DNA of 42,875 nt from Deltaproteobacteria bacterium (GTDB taxonomy: Bacteria; Desulfobacterota; Desulfuromonadia; Geobacterales; Pseudopelobacteraceae), in contig JAFLLC010000090.1 of the NCBI GenBank assembly GCA_019162745.1, positions 1 to 42,875 of the forward strand, in the 5' to 3' direction. Within the stretch, counting starts at the first letter, position 1, and each line of letters begins with the position of its first letter. Under the pieces are notes generated by a model, which was not told the DNA's origin, made no database searches, and saw only the letters and a list, made by a program, of their open reading frames with translations. A program made the position numbers and the translations under genes. Shown here piece by piece: positions 1 through 8,988 of the stretch.

Positions 1-20
1 CAACAGATATTAAAGCCAAT

Positions 21-48
21 AAAAAATACCTGCAATTTATGTTGCAAG
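21..48 (-). terminator. Probable intrinsic terminator of the tRNA-Arg gene
   Basis: Read on the minus strand just past the CCA end of the tRNA, CTTGCAA (48-42) can pair with TTGCAGG (35-29) around a six-base loop, followed by a T-rich stretch (28-21). The stem has seven pairs including one G-U wobble, so it is modest in strength. Position directly downstream of the tRNA is the main support. Confidence 0.5.
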
Positions 49-61
49 TTATTGTTGTTAT

Positions 62-138
62 TGGTACGCCCGGACCGATTCGAACGGCCGACACCCAGGT
101 TCGAAGCCTGGTACTCTATCCAGCTGAGCTACGGGCGC
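62..138 (-). tRNA. tRNA-Arg (anticodon UCG)
   Basis: The reverse complement folds as a complete 77-nt tRNA. The acceptor stem GCGCCCG pairs with CGGGCGU (one G-U at the end), the D-arm contains AGCTCAGCTGGATAGAG, and the anticodon stem CCAGG/CCTGG encloses loop CTTCGAA with anticodon TCG, which reads CGA. The T-arm contains GTTCGAATC. The terminal CCA is encoded in the DNA (64-62). It decodes arginine. It stands alone, divergent from the shc operon. Confidence 0.96.
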
Positions 139-417
139 ATAGTCATTAAAAGTTGTTTACGATAGTTGTTTTTGAGACAAAAAGTTGTTCAATTTATTGC
201 CCATTTAGTAGGCAAGGTTTATAGCCTGTTTAGTCTTGAAAGTCAAAGGAACTTCTCTTTAACTCAATTGAACCGTGAAAGATGACTCAGTAGTGTCCTC
301 TGAAATGGGAAAAAAATATACAACTATGTGCTTGTTATGCTAGTACTATGCGCCTTAATGCGTAAAATGTAGCTCTTCGTAAAATGGATTGTTGGTGCTG
401 ATATGGAGTTCATCTGG

Positions 418-2463
418 ATGGAAATGCACAAAAAATCAATTTCAAAATCTCTTACCTCGTTTAATACTCAGTCTGCTGTAACTGATTCTTTGCTTGTCGG
501 GAAAGCTATAGGCAAAAGCCATCACATTTCGCCCGTAATCTTGAAAAAAATGGCTGTTGATGCACAGAACCCTCTTGATAAGGCAATTGAACGGACTCGT
601 GATTTCTTTTTTAGTGAGCAATTGCCTGATGGCTACTGGTGGGCAGAGCTTGAATCAAATGTAACAATTACGTCTGAGTATATTATGCTGTTTCATTTTC
701 TTGGCATGGTCGATAAAGCGCGCGAACGAAAGATGGCGCATTATATTCTGAACAAGCAGACCGTGGATGGGTGGTGGTCGGTCTGGCATGGCGGTCCGGG
801 AGATCTTTCCACAACTATTGAAGCGTATTTTGCTCTTAAGCTGGCTGGCTATGCTGCTGGTGATCCTGTCATGTGCAGGGCACGCGACTTCATCCTCTCT
901 AAAGGAGGGATTCTAAAGGCGCGTGTATTTACAAAAATATTTTTGGCGTTGTTTGGTGAATTCTCCTGGTTGGGCGTACCGTCAATGCCGATTGAACTTA
1001 TGATGCTTCCGGAATGGGCTTATTTTAATATTTATGAGTTGTCAAGCTGGTCACGCGCAACAATTATACCGCTTTCTGTTGTCATGTCGGAAAACCCGGT
1101 CAGAAAATTACCTCCGCAAGCCAGAGTCCAAGAACTTTTTGTCCGTCCGCCCCGTCCCGCTGATTACTCGTTTTCCCGTCAGGACGGAGTCGTGAGTTGG
1201 AAGAACTTTTTTATAGGCATAGATCATCTGCTGAAGATTTATGAATCATCTCCCCTTCGCCCGTTAAAGAAAAGATCGGCTGCTCTTGCCGAGCGGTGGA
1301 TACTGGATCATCAGGAATCGAGTGGCGATTTGGGGGGGATCCAGCCGGCCATGCTCAATTCTATTCTCGCCCTGCATTGCCTCGGTTATGCAAACGATCA
1401 TCCTGCTGTTGCAAGCGGACTTGAAGCGCTTGCAAATTTCTGTATTGAGGATCAAGACAGCCTGGTACTGCAGTCATGCGTTTCTCCCCTCTGGGACACA
1501 GCGTTGGTTCTGGTTGCGATGCAGGAAGCAGGCGTTCCGGTTGATCATCCGGCTCTGGTTAAGTCCGCTCAGTGGCTTCTGGATCGAGAGGTTCGTTCCA
1601 AGGGGGACTGGCAGGTTAAATCTCCCGATCTTGAGCCGGGTGGTTGGGCGTTTGAGTTTTTAAATGACTGGTATCCCGATATAGATGACACCGGTTTTGT
1701 CATGCTTGCACTTAAGGATATCGATGTTCGTGACAAAAAGCATAAAGAGCAGGCCATCAAGCGCGGCATTGCCTGGTGCCTCGGAATGCAGAGCAAAAAT
1801 GGCGGGTGGGGAGCATTTGATAAAGACAATACAAAGTATCTTCTTAACAAGATCCCTTTTGCCGATCTGGAGGCGCTGATTGATCCTCCGACCGCCGATC
1901 TTACCGGTCGCATGCTTGAACTTATGGGCACGTTCGATTTCCCCCCCAATCATCCTGCCGTCGTCCGGGCGCTGGACTTTCTCAAGGCAGAACAGGAACC
2001 TGAGGGTCCCTGGTGGGGACGTTGGGGTGTTAATTATATTTACGGCACCTGGTCGGTGCTCGGCGGGTTGAGTGCCATTGGCGAAGATATGACCCAGCCG
2101 TATATCCGAAAAGCTGTTGACTGGCTTAAGTCCAGGCAGAATCCGGATGGCGGGTGGGGTGAGGTCTGTGAATCGTATGATGACCGCTCTCTGATGGGGT
2201 GCGGTCCAAGTACCCCGTCGCAAACCAGCTGGGCGCTTCTTACGCTCTTTGCCGCCGGAGAGGTGCATTCAAAAGCTGCTTCGCGTGGTGCCGAATATCT
2301 TGTTGCCGCCCAGAAACCGGATGGCACATGGGATGAGGATGCTTTCACCGGGACAGGGTTCCCCAAGTTTTTCATGATAAAATATCACATATATCGTAAT
2401 TGCTTCCCATTGACGGCACTCGGCAGATATCGTCGCTTGCTCTCTGAGAGTGCAAAGAACTAA
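418..2463 (+). CDS. shc: Squalene-hopene cyclase
   Basis: Cyclises squalene to hopene/hopanol, the first committed step of hopanoid lipid synthesis, as a monotopic inner-membrane enzyme. The catalytic acid motif DIDD is visible at about residues 421-424. Several QW repeats that brace the alpha-alpha barrels are present (QTVDGWW, QSKNGGWG, QNPDGGWG, QKPDGTW). The length of 681 aa is normal for the family. An ATG at 403 is also in frame, but GGAG at 405-408 lies nine bases before the ATG at 418, so I chose 418. The gene shares one base with hpnA (TAATG) and heads a plus-strand run that includes dxs. The family call is very secure; which of possibly several cyclase copies in the genome this is cannot be told from here. 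Confidence 0.95.
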   Translation: MEMHKKSISKSLTSFNTQSAVTDSLLVGKAIGKSHHISPVILKKMAVDAQNPLDKAIERTRDFFFSEQLPDGYWWAELESNVTITSEYIMLFHFLGMVDKARERKMAHYILNKQTVDGWWSVWHGGPGDLSTTIEAYFALKLAGYAAGDPVMCRARDFILSKGGILKARVFTKIFLALFGEFSWLGVPSMPIELMMLPEWAYFNIYELSSWSRATIIPLSVVMSENPVRKLPPQARVQELFVRPPRPADYSFSRQDGVVSWKNFFIGIDHLLKIYESSPLRPLKKRSAALAERWILDHQESSGDLGGIQPAMLNSILALHCLGYANDHPAVASGLEALANFCIEDQDSLVLQSCVSPLWDTALVLVAMQEAGVPVDHPALVKSAQWLLDREVRSKGDWQVKSPDLEPGGWAFEFLNDWYPDIDDTGFVMLALKDIDVRDKKHKEQAIKRGIAWCLGMQSKNGGWGAFDKDNTKYLLNKIPFADLEALIDPPTADLTGRMLELMGTFDFPPNHPAVVRALDFLKAEQEPEGPWWGRWGVNYIYGTWSVLGGLSAIGEDMTQPYIRKAVDWLKSRQNPDGGWGEVCESYDDRSLMGCGPSTPSQTSWALLTLFAAGEVHSKAASRGAEYLVAAQKPDGTWDEDAFTGTGFPKFFMIKYHIYRNCFPLTALGRYRRLLSESAKN

Positions 2464-3446
2464 TGAAAACGTTTGTTACCGGTGCTACCGGTTTTATCGG
2501 TGCCAGCATCGTTCGTGAACTGCTCCGCGATGGGCGGGAAGTGCGGGTGCTGGTGCGGCAGGCTTCAAACCTTGCCAACCTGAAAGGGCTTGATGTAGAG
2601 ATATGGAAGGGGGACCTACTTGATTCTGCAGGGTTACGGCGTGGGCTTGATGGGTGTGATATCCTTTATCATGCTGCGGCTGATTATCGCCTCTGGACCC
2701 CTGACCCTGACGAAATGTATCGCACCAATGTGGAGGGGACTGCCGCTGTTATGGAAGCAGCGATGGAGAGTAATATCTCGCGAGTCGTCTACACCAGCAG
2801 CGTCGGAACGCTCGGAAACCCCGGTAATGGAATGCCGGGGACTGAAGATACGAAAGTATCGCTGGCTGATATGGTCGGCCCGTACAAGAAAAGTAAATTC
2901 CTTGCTGAGCGCGAGGCAGAGCGGTTTGTTGCCCGTGGATTACCGCTGGTAATCGTCAATCCTTCGACTCCGGTGGGAGCTTGGGATATAAAGCCTACAC
3001 CTACCGGGAAAATAATTGTCAATTTTCTGAAACGGAGGATGCCGGCATATCTGGATACCGGTCTGAATTTGATTGCTGTCGAGGATTGTGCCCGCGGGCA
3101 TATTCTGGCAGAGCAAAAAGGTCAAGTCGGCCGCAAATACATATTGGGCAACGCCGATCTTTCCCTGCATGATATTTTCAGGGTGCTCCAGGAGATAACC
3201 GGTATTCCGGCACCGAAAATCCGGCTGCCGTATGCACCTGTACTGGCGGCAGCCTGGCTCAATGAGTTGCTTTCCCGGATATCAGGCCGCGAACCATTAA
3301 TCCCGCTGGCGGGAGTCCGGATGGCGGCACACCATATGTATTTTGACTCCGGACGTGCGGTTCGGGAACTCGGTTTGCCGCAGACATCAGTCGCGGAAGC
3401 TCTGAAACGAGCGGTTGAGTGGTTCCGCACGAACAACTATGTTTAG
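2463..3446 (+). CDS. hpnA: Hopanoid-associated sugar epimerase HpnA (NAD-dependent epimerase/dehydratase)
   Basis: An extended short-chain dehydrogenase with the nucleotide-binding motif GATGFIG (residues 7-13) and the catalytic pair Y141xxxK145 (YKKSK), preceded by a TSS motif near 111-113. Length 327 aa fits HpnA. Its start overlaps the stop of shc by one base, which is the known hpn context. In hopanoid producers HpnA is associated with side-chain sugar modification, but its exact reaction is not established. The hopanoid role is inferred from the linkage; a generic dihydroflavonol-4-reductase label would describe the same fold. Confidence 0.88.
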   Translation: MKTFVTGATGFIGASIVRELLRDGREVRVLVRQASNLANLKGLDVEIWKGDLLDSAGLRRGLDGCDILYHAAADYRLWTPDPDEMYRTNVEGTAAVMEAAMESNISRVVYTSSVGTLGNPGNGMPGTEDTKVSLADMVGPYKKSKFLAEREAERFVARGLPLVIVNPSTPVGAWDIKPTPTGKIIVNFLKRRMPAYLDTGLNLIAVEDCARGHILAEQKGQVGRKYILGNADLSLHDIFRVLQEITGIPAPKIRLPYAPVLAAAWLNELLSRISGREPLIPLAGVRMAAHHMYFDSGRAVRELGLPQTSVAEALKRAVEWFRTNNYV

Positions 3447-3497
3447 TTAACGCACTCATCCAGTTTATCTGGGTTAGGATCGCAAGAGGACTCAACA

Positions 3498-5363
3498 ATG
3501 CTGCTTGAAACTATAAACTCTCCAGCTGACCTAAAAAAAATGCAACAGGAACAGCTGCCCGAACTTGCAGCAGAAGTCAGGAAATTTCTTTTGGAAACCG
3601 TTTCCGACACTGGCGGCCATCTTGGCTCCAATCTCGGAACTGTTGAGCTGTCAATCGCACTGCATTACTGTTTCAACTCCCCGAGTGACAAAATAATCTG
3701 GGATGTCGGACATCAGGCCTATACCCACAAAATTCTCACCGGGCGCCGCGACCGCTTTCATACACAGCGCCAGTACAAAGGGATTTCAGGTTTTCCGAAG
3801 CGGTGTGAATCAGAGCATGATGCATTCGGGGTCGGTCACTCATCCACCTCCATCTCGGCTGGCCTTGGTATGGCTGTTGCGGCCAGCCTCGATGGTAAGA
3901 GGAATCATTCAATAGCGGTTATCGGCGACGGCTCCCTGACCGGCGGAATGGCTTTTGAAGCGCTGAATCAGGCTGGTCATCTCAAAAAAAATCTGATTGT
4001 CATTCTGAACGACAACGAAATGTCGATTTCAAAGAATGTCGGCGCTTTTTCTACGTTTATTTCGCGAAAGATGACGGGGCGTTACTACCGGGATTTAAAA
4101 AAAGAGATACAGGTATTACTCAAAAATATTCCGGCCTTTGGCACTGACATCCTGCAGTTTGCCCGCCGTGCTGAAAACTCGCTGAAGGGGTTTCTTACCC
4201 CCGGCTCTCTGTTTGAGGCGCTTGGTTTCGATTATCTGGGCCCTCTGGACGGGCATGACCTGCATCAGCTGGTTGATGTGTTCAATAATATCAATCAGCT
4301 GGATGGCCCGTTGCTAGTGCATGTCCTGACTACCAAAGGGAAAGGGTACAAACCTGCCGAAGAGACCCCGGCCAAATATCATGGTGTTGGCGCCTTTGAT
4401 GTCGCGACCGGTAAAGGGGCCGCCAAACCAGCGGTAAAATCCTATACGGACCTTTTCGGCGAAACCATGCTGCAGCTAGCGGAAGAAGATCCAAAGATTA
4501 TCGCCATTACCGCAGCCATGCCGGATGGGACAGGACTTAATCAGTTTTCGCAGCGTTTCCCGGATCGTTTTTTTGATGTCGGTATAGCCGAGCAACATGC
4601 GATGACCTTTGCAGCCGGCCTTGCTGCTGACGGATTCAGACCGGTGGTCGCAATATATTCAACCTTCGTCCAACGTGCCTACGACCAGGTTTTTCATGAT
4701 ATTTGCCTGCAAAACCTGCCGGTAACCATAGCGATGGACCGTGCCGGACTGGTGGGAGATGACGGCCCGACTCATCATGGTGTTTTTGATTTGTCCTATC
4801 TGCGCCACCTGCCGGGAATAACCGTTATGGCTCCCAAAGACGAGAATGAATTGCGCCACATGCTCAAAACGGCTGTTTATTCGGGGCTGCCGATTGCGCT
4901 CCGCTATCCGAGAGGGGCTGGATACGGCGTGCTGCTGGATCGTGAGCTGAATATTGTTGAGATAGGGAAGGGTGAACAGCTGTTTGACGGTGATGATCTG
5001 ACCATTGTTGCGATTGGAGCAACGGTCTATCCGGCAGTTCAGGCGGCTGATGCGCTAAGGCTGAAGGGGTTTTCCGTTGGGGTCGTCAATGCCCGCTTTG
5101 TGAAACCGCTTGATGCTGAACTCATCCTCGGTGTTGCCCGGCGTACCGGCAGAATCCTGACGGTGGAGGAAAACGCCCTGCAGGGGGGCTTTGGCAGCGC
5201 TGTTCTTGAAATTTTATATGACAATAACCTGCAGGATGTAAAAGTGCGCCGGCTTGGCCTTCCGGATCATTATATTGAACAGGGGAGTCAGGCCCAACTG
5301 CGCAGGGATGTCGGTATAGATGCGGAAGGAATCACCGCAGCAGCTTTAGAATTCATGAAATGA
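3498..5363 (+). CDS. dxs: 1-deoxy-D-xylulose-5-phosphate synthase
   Basis: Condenses pyruvate and glyceraldehyde 3-phosphate with thiamine diphosphate, the entry step of the MEP isoprenoid pathway. Visible family features are the N-terminal [12 protein letters not shown] segment, the thiamine-binding GDGSLTGG motif near residue 150, the catalytic [16 protein letters not shown] stretch near 370 and a C-terminal transketolase domain ending in [11 protein letters not shown]. Length 621 aa is typical. AGAGGA at 3485-3490 precedes the ATG by seven bases. It lies 51 bases after hpnA with no terminator between, so isoprenoid supply is probably co-transcribed with the cyclase that consumes it. Confidence 0.97.
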   Translation: MLLETINSPADLKKMQQEQLPELAAEVRKFLLETVSDTGGHLGSNLGTVELSIALHYCFNSPSDKIIWDVGHQAYTHKILTGRRDRFHTQRQYKGISGFPKRCESEHDAFGVGHSSTSISAGLGMAVAASLDGKRNHSIAVIGDGSLTGGMAFEALNQAGHLKKNLIVILNDNEMSISKNVGAFSTFISRKMTGRYYRDLKKEIQVLLKNIPAFGTDILQFARRAENSLKGFLTPGSLFEALGFDYLGPLDGHDLHQLVDVFNNINQLDGPLLVHVLTTKGKGYKPAEETPAKYHGVGAFDVATGKGAAKPAVKSYTDLFGETMLQLAEEDPKIIAITAAMPDGTGLNQFSQRFPDRFFDVGIAEQHAMTFAAGLAADGFRPVVAIYSTFVQRAYDQVFHDICLQNLPVTIAMDRAGLVGDDGPTHHGVFDLSYLRHLPGITVMAPKDENELRHMLKTAVYSGLPIALRYPRGAGYGVLLDRELNIVEIGKGEQLFDGDDLTIVAIGATVYPAVQAADALRLKGFSVGVVNARFVKPLDAELILGVARRTGRILTVEENALQGGFGSAVLEILYDNNLQDVKVRRLGLPDHYIEQGSQAQLRRDVGIDAEGITAAALEFMK

Positions 5364-5370
5364 GGATATT

Positions 5371-6096
5371 ATGACATTAGATGAAGCACGCAAAAAAATC
5401 ATATTCGCCCTTGATGTACATTGTCTGGATGACATAGACCGCTGGGCTGACACATTGGCTGGTAAGGTGGGGATGTTCAAGGTTGGCAAGGAGCTGTTCA
5501 CTTCCTGCGGACCGACTGCGGTCAAAGCTGTTCAGCGGCGTGGCGGCCAGGTTTTTCTTGATCTTAAATATCACGACATTCCGAATACGGTTGCAAAAGC
5601 GATGTGTGAGGCGGCCCGTCTTGGAGTCCAACTGGCCAATCTCCACGCGCTGGGTGGCGCCGAAATGATGGAAGCGGCTGCCACCGCTGTGCAGAAGGAA
5701 TTCAGCGATGCGGAGCGTCCCCGGCTTCTGGCGGTGACGATTCTGACCTCTTCAACTGCTGAAACTCTGCGACAGGTAGGGATAGAATATTCAGTTCAGG
5801 ATATGGTGGTGCGTCTGGCTCTGCTTGCGAAAGAGTCAGGTATGGATGGTGTGGTTGCCTCTCCGCTTGAAATTGCCCTGATCAGAGAGGCGTGCGGCCC
5901 CGATTTTCTGATTGTAACTCCGGGGGTGCGTCCATCTTTTGCTGCTGTTGATGATCAAAAGCGGATTATGACCCCGGCGGAAGCGGTCTCCTCAGGAGCG
6001 GATTATCTGGTAATCGGCCGCCCGATCACTAAAGCTGCGGACCCTGTTCAGGCGGTAGAATGGATTGCTGCCGAGATATTGGATGGTGCCCAATGA
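5371..6096 (+). CDS. pyrF: Orotidine 5'-phosphate decarboxylase
   Basis: Decarboxylates OMP to UMP, the last step of de novo pyrimidine synthesis in the cytosol. It begins with the family signature IIFALDV and carries the catalytic D-K-x-x-D array in FLDLKYHDIPNTV. The phosphate-binding end is VTPGVRP followed by GADYLVIGRPIT. Length 241 aa matches group 1 PyrF. It lies eight bases after dxs with GAGGA in front, and its TGA overlaps the ATG of rlmB (ATGA), indicating translational coupling. Confidence 0.96.
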   Translation: MTLDEARKKIIFALDVHCLDDIDRWADTLAGKVGMFKVGKELFTSCGPTAVKAVQRRGGQVFLDLKYHDIPNTVAKAMCEAARLGVQLANLHALGGAEMMEAAATAVQKEFSDAERPRLLAVTILTSSTAETLRQVGIEYSVQDMVVRLALLAKESGMDGVVASPLEIALIREACGPDFLIVTPGVRPSFAAVDDQKRIMTPAEAVSSGADYLVIGRPITKAADPVQAVEWIAAEILDGAQ

Positions 6097-6839
6097 AAGG
6101 TGAACTGATCTTTGGCGTCAATCCGGTAAAAGAATCTCTGCAGGGGACACGCGGTGCCTTCAACCTGTATGTACAGATCAGTGCCACCGATCATCGGGTT
6201 GAAAAGATTATCAGGCTGGCCGAGGAACGTGGTGTTGCGGTGCACCGCCGGGATAAAGGCGACCTTAACAGAATGTGTGCCTCTTCACATCACCAGGGTA
6301 TTGCTCTGGAGGTAGAACCGTTCCGCTACACCGACTTCGACGATCTGCTGACATCTATCAGCCAGTCCGGTTCGAACGGTTTTCTTCTCGTGCTGGACGC
6401 AATTCAGGACCCTCACAACCTGGGTGCTTTGATCCGTTCAGCCGCCTGCGCCGGTGTTGACGGCGTCATTATTCCCAAAGACCGTGCCTGCGGCATCACC
6501 GCTGCCGCCGAAAAGACCTCGGCCGGTGCTGTAGAGACTGTCCCGGTGGCAATGGTTACCAATGTTGCTCAGACGCTTGAAACGCTGAAAAAACTCGGCT
6601 TCTGGATTTACGGACTGGATGGCGCTGCCAGGCAGTCCGTCTATGGAACAGACTTCTCTGGAAACGTTGCCCTGGTGGTTGGTGGAGAAGGGGAGGGGAT
6701 CAGGCCGCTCGTACGCAAACAGTGCGATGTCGTGATGTCGATCCCGCAGTATGGCGGGGTGAGTTCACTCAATGCCTCTGTCGCAGGCGGAATTGCACTG
6801 TTTGAGATTGCGAGGAAGGTGCGGGGGGTAAGCGGGTGA
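6093..6839 (+). CDS. rlmB: 23S rRNA (guanosine-2'-O-)-methyltransferase RlmB family (SpoU/TrmH SPOUT)
   Basis: A SPOUT 2'-O-ribose methyltransferase. Motif 1 is DAIQDPHNLGALIRSAACAG, motif 2 is LVVGGEGEGIRPLV and motif 3 is IPQYGGVSSLNASVAGGIAL, forming the trefoil-knot SAM site. An N-terminal SpoU substrate-binding domain is recognisable (FGVNPVKESL). An in-frame start at 6060 exists, but the protein homologous part begins MKGELIFG at 6093, where the ATG overlaps the pyrF stop by four bases. Length from there is 248 aa, right for RlmB. RlmB in E. coli modifies G2251 of 23S rRNA; whether this member has that target or is a paralogous TrmH-type enzyme cannot be decided from sequence alone. Confidence 0.9.
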   Translation: MKGELIFGVNPVKESLQGTRGAFNLYVQISATDHRVEKIIRLAEERGVAVHRRDKGDLNRMCASSHHQGIALEVEPFRYTDFDDLLTSISQSGSNGFLLVLDAIQDPHNLGALIRSAACAGVDGVIIPKDRACGITAAAEKTSAGAVETVPVAMVTNVAQTLETLKKLGFWIYGLDGAARQSVYGTDFSGNVALVVGGEGEGIRPLVRKQCDVVMSIPQYGGVSSLNASVAGGIALFEIARKVRGVSG

Positions 6840-6859
6840 CGCCGCAAGGACATACCGCC

Positions 6860-7360
6860 ATGAACTATCAGGCTATTGGAACGATACGTACCCCTTATAC
6901 CGAAGTGACCGGCGCTCCGTATCAGTCGGCTGAACCGGAAGAGCAGGATGACAGGCTGTTTTACGTTGAGCTGAATGATGAGTATGCCGAGGGTCTTTAT
7001 CGTTTGGATTCGTTTAGCTATCTCTACCTGCTGTACCATATTGATCGTCTGAAAAAGCCTTGCAATCTGCAGATAAGGCCAGCATGGACTGGTGATCGAA
7101 TCACTGTCGGTCTGTTTGCCAGCCGTTCACCAGCCCGCCCCAATTCAATCGGTCTTAGTGTCGTTCGCTTGTATGCTGTCGAAGGGAACCGTATCTACAC
7201 ATCATCACTGGATGTCTTTAACGGTACTCCCCTGCTGGATATAAAACCGTATATACGCGATCTGGATACCAAGAATGATGCAAATTACGGCTGGATTGAT
7301 GATTTGCCGGATAGAGATCACCTGATGCTTCATATAAAGGGTGTGCCGCATGATTATTGA
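6860..7360 (+). CDS. trmO: tRNA (t6A37-N6)-methyltransferase TrmO/TsaA family
   Basis: A beta-barrel SAM methyltransferase of the UPF0066/TsaA family; E. coli TrmO methylates N6 of t6A at tRNA position 37. Conserved segments are AIGTIRTPY at the start, SPARPNSIGLSVVRL near residue 93 and NGTPLLDIKPYI near 125. An in-frame GTG at 6836 overlaps the rlmB stop, but the family start is M-x-x-x-AIGTIRTP, and AAGGA (6846-6850) sits nine bases before the ATG at 6860. The product is 166 aa, slightly shorter than E. coli TrmO because it lacks a long C-terminal extension. Short members have not all been tested for tRNA activity. Confidence 0.82.
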   Translation: MNYQAIGTIRTPYTEVTGAPYQSAEPEEQDDRLFYVELNDEYAEGLYRLDSFSYLYLLYHIDRLKKPCNLQIRPAWTGDRITVGLFASRSPARPNSIGLSVVRLYAVEGNRIYTSSLDVFNGTPLLDIKPYIRDLDTKNDANYGWIDDLPDRDHLMLHIKGVPHDY

Positions 7361-7392
7361 GCAATTCTAAATCGATATAAGGAGTAACGCCA

Positions 7393-7806
7393 ATGGAAAG
7401 ATTAGCGGTAATCTTTGGAACATCTACAGATGGAACGTTGTGGGGGAAGCATTTCGGTGACGCTGAGATTTTTGTCAAATATTACCTGTATCCCGACAAA
7501 GAGCCGGAATATGTGGGGGAAGTAACTAATAAGGCGAGGAATGTTGATGAACAGCACAACAGTGCGGGAAAGTTATCTGAAATAATCCAGCTGCTTGGTA
7601 GTTGTGACTGTGTTGCTGCGGTTGTAATGAGTCCAAACTTTAAAAAAATGGCAGCAGAAAAACCGATCCAACCGGTAGTGGTAAAGGTGGAAAAACGTGA
7701 AGAGCTGTTACACTCCTTACGTAAAAACTTCAGCATGCTTGAGCCACTGGTAATGAAAAGGAAAGGCGGGGTGATGGAAAAAGAGGTCCCTGTCATCTCC
7801 TTATAG
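7393..7806 (+). CDS. NifX/NafY-like dinitrogenase iron-molybdenum cofactor-type domain protein
   Basis: A 137-aa protein that starts with a beta strand and continues with a glycine-rich turn (LAVIFGTSTDGTLWGKHFGDAEIFVKYY, quoted here only by its start LAVIFGTSTDGTLWGKHFGD). It ends its Rossmann-like fold with CDCVAAVVMSPNFKK and QPVVVKVEKREELL. This pattern fits the Nitro_FeMo-Co domain of NifX, NifB C-termini and related small proteins. AAGGAG lies eight bases before the ATG. No nif gene is nearby, so a nitrogenase role should not be assumed; many such stand-alone proteins are of unknown function. It closes the shc-led plus-strand run and converges on the aldolase gene four bases away. Confidence 0.65.
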   Translation: MERLAVIFGTSTDGTLWGKHFGDAEIFVKYYLYPDKEPEYVGEVTNKARNVDEQHNSAGKLSEIIQLLGSCDCVAAVVMSPNFKKMAAEKPIQPVVVKVEKREELLHSLRKNFSMLEPLVMKRKGGVMEKEVPVISL

Positions 7807-7809
7807 TCT

Positions 7810-8988
7810 TTAAAGGCTTTTTTGGTACCTTTCGTCAAAGCGCCGGAAATATTCCCCTCGGCACCAGTTTTCAACGTCAACCAGCCCCTGAAAAGCTTCG
7901 CGGAAATCGGCCATGCCGATGCTGAACACTCCGTGACCGTACACTATCGCGCTTCCGGTTCTACCTATCACCGGCGGAACATTCCTGGCGATGCCGCCGG
8001 CGCCGATTTCACCTGCTACTACCGGAGTATTTCCCAGAAAGCGGACTTTTGAGCAATCTCTCCAGCAGTCCGTAACATGGCATGATTCTTTTTCGTCACA
8101 GATCATGCTCATGACCACAGCAAAGCGCGGATGGCCGTGTAAAATGGCACGACAACCAGTCGTTTCAAAAATGGCGCGGTGCGCAACCAGTTCGCTGGAG
8201 GCGGTAATGCCGACTGTTGAGCTGTTTTCAAAGGGAACCGGATCGATGCAGCCGGCGAGTTCGTCCAGACTGGATGCGGTTTGTGAAATATATATCAGGT
8301 TGCCGCTTGAATAAGAAATATTGCCGAAAAAGGAATCAACCAGACCCCGTTGTACGGTATACCTGCCGATGCGAGCCATCTCTTCAAGAATGGCATTTTT
8401 TTCAGCAAACGGACCCTGGCAAAACTCCAGCCCTGCGGATGAAAGCGGATTAAGCAAGCCACGGCGAAAATATTTGAATGCAGCCTCTTCGCCCGGAAGC
8501 ATGAAGCCGTCTTCGAGCAGATCTTCAAGGTATTTGATGTAGGTTGCATGAAAAACCGAAGACCAGTTGATATAGGCCTGTTCAACCGTCAATGCCCCGG
8601 CGGCGATGATCCCGAGGCCCTCAACGACGATTCCTTTGCGGGTTCCCAGCAGTGTGGCAATTTTTTCTGCAGGACAAGAACGGAACTCTCCTTTTCGTAT
8701 TATCGGAATGTCATGCAGAAAGGTGCGGGTCTCGGTGTCGCGCGGGACTATTTTCTGCTCATGAGCGGCGCTCCGCTGAACCAGAAAATCAGCAAAAGGA
8801 AGTGAAGGGGCAGCGATGACCAGTGCGAGGAAATTCAGGCGGGATAGTACTGATTCCGACAGCGAGGTCAGGAAAGGTTCACCGTCAGAAATTATGACAT
8901 CGTCCTGGGCCGCAAAGGCGATCTGCCCCGCCTGTGCCGAGCCTTCTGAAATAAGTTTACAGGTATATTTGTCAATTTGGCCGTGCAT
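7810..8988 (-). CDS. Class II aldolase/adducin family protein with a degenerate N-terminal copy
   Basis: The C-terminal half (about residues 200-380) is an intact class II aldolase/adducin domain. It has FGNISY for the phosphate-loop region and the zinc ligand candidates E266 (SSELVAH), H284 and H286 (LHGHPRF), and H352 (VYGHGVFSIG). These enzymes cleave or epimerise sugar phosphates such as fuculose or ribulose 5-phosphate; the substrate here is unknown. The N-terminal 160 residues look like a second, decayed copy: KGIVVEGLGIIAAGALTVEQ at 119-138 parallels the H352 segment but has leucine in place of the histidine. Its start overlaps the stop of the peptidase gene by one base (TGATG). The 392-aa length is nearly twice that of FucA. 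Confidence 0.8.
   Translation of the reverse strand: MHGQIDKYTCKLISEGSAQAGQIAFAAQDDVIISDGEPFLTSLSESVLSRLNFLALVIAAPSLPFADFLVQRSAAHEQKIVPRDTETRTFLHDIPIIRKGEFRSCPAEKIATLLGTRKGIVVEGLGIIAAGALTVEQAYINWSSVFHATYIKYLEDLLEDGFMLPGEEAAFKYFRRGLLNPLSSAGLEFCQGPFAEKNAILEEMARIGRYTVQRGLVDSFFGNISYSSGNLIYISQTASSLDELAGCIDPVPFENSSTVGITASSELVAHRAIFETTGCRAILHGHPRFAVVMSMICDEKESCHVTDCWRDCSKVRFLGNTPVVAGEIGAGGIARNVPPVIGRTGSAIVYGHGVFSIGMADFREAFQGLVDVENWCRGEYFRRFDERYQKSL

Noticed and set aside
1-200. Attachment site at the tRNA-Arg gene
   Set aside because: No duplicated tRNA 3' end, integrase or mobile gene is visible anywhere in the window.
268-296. TTGAAC-N17-TAGTGT as a promoter of shc
   Set aside because: Spacing is ideal, but the -10 matches the consensus poorly and nothing else supports it. 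The 264-base gap 139-402 holds no gene or RNA I can recognise.
1660-2268. Long open frame of 202 codons on the minus strand
   Set aside because: It is the shadow of shc; the plus strand carries the intact QW repeats and catalytic motif of the cyclase.
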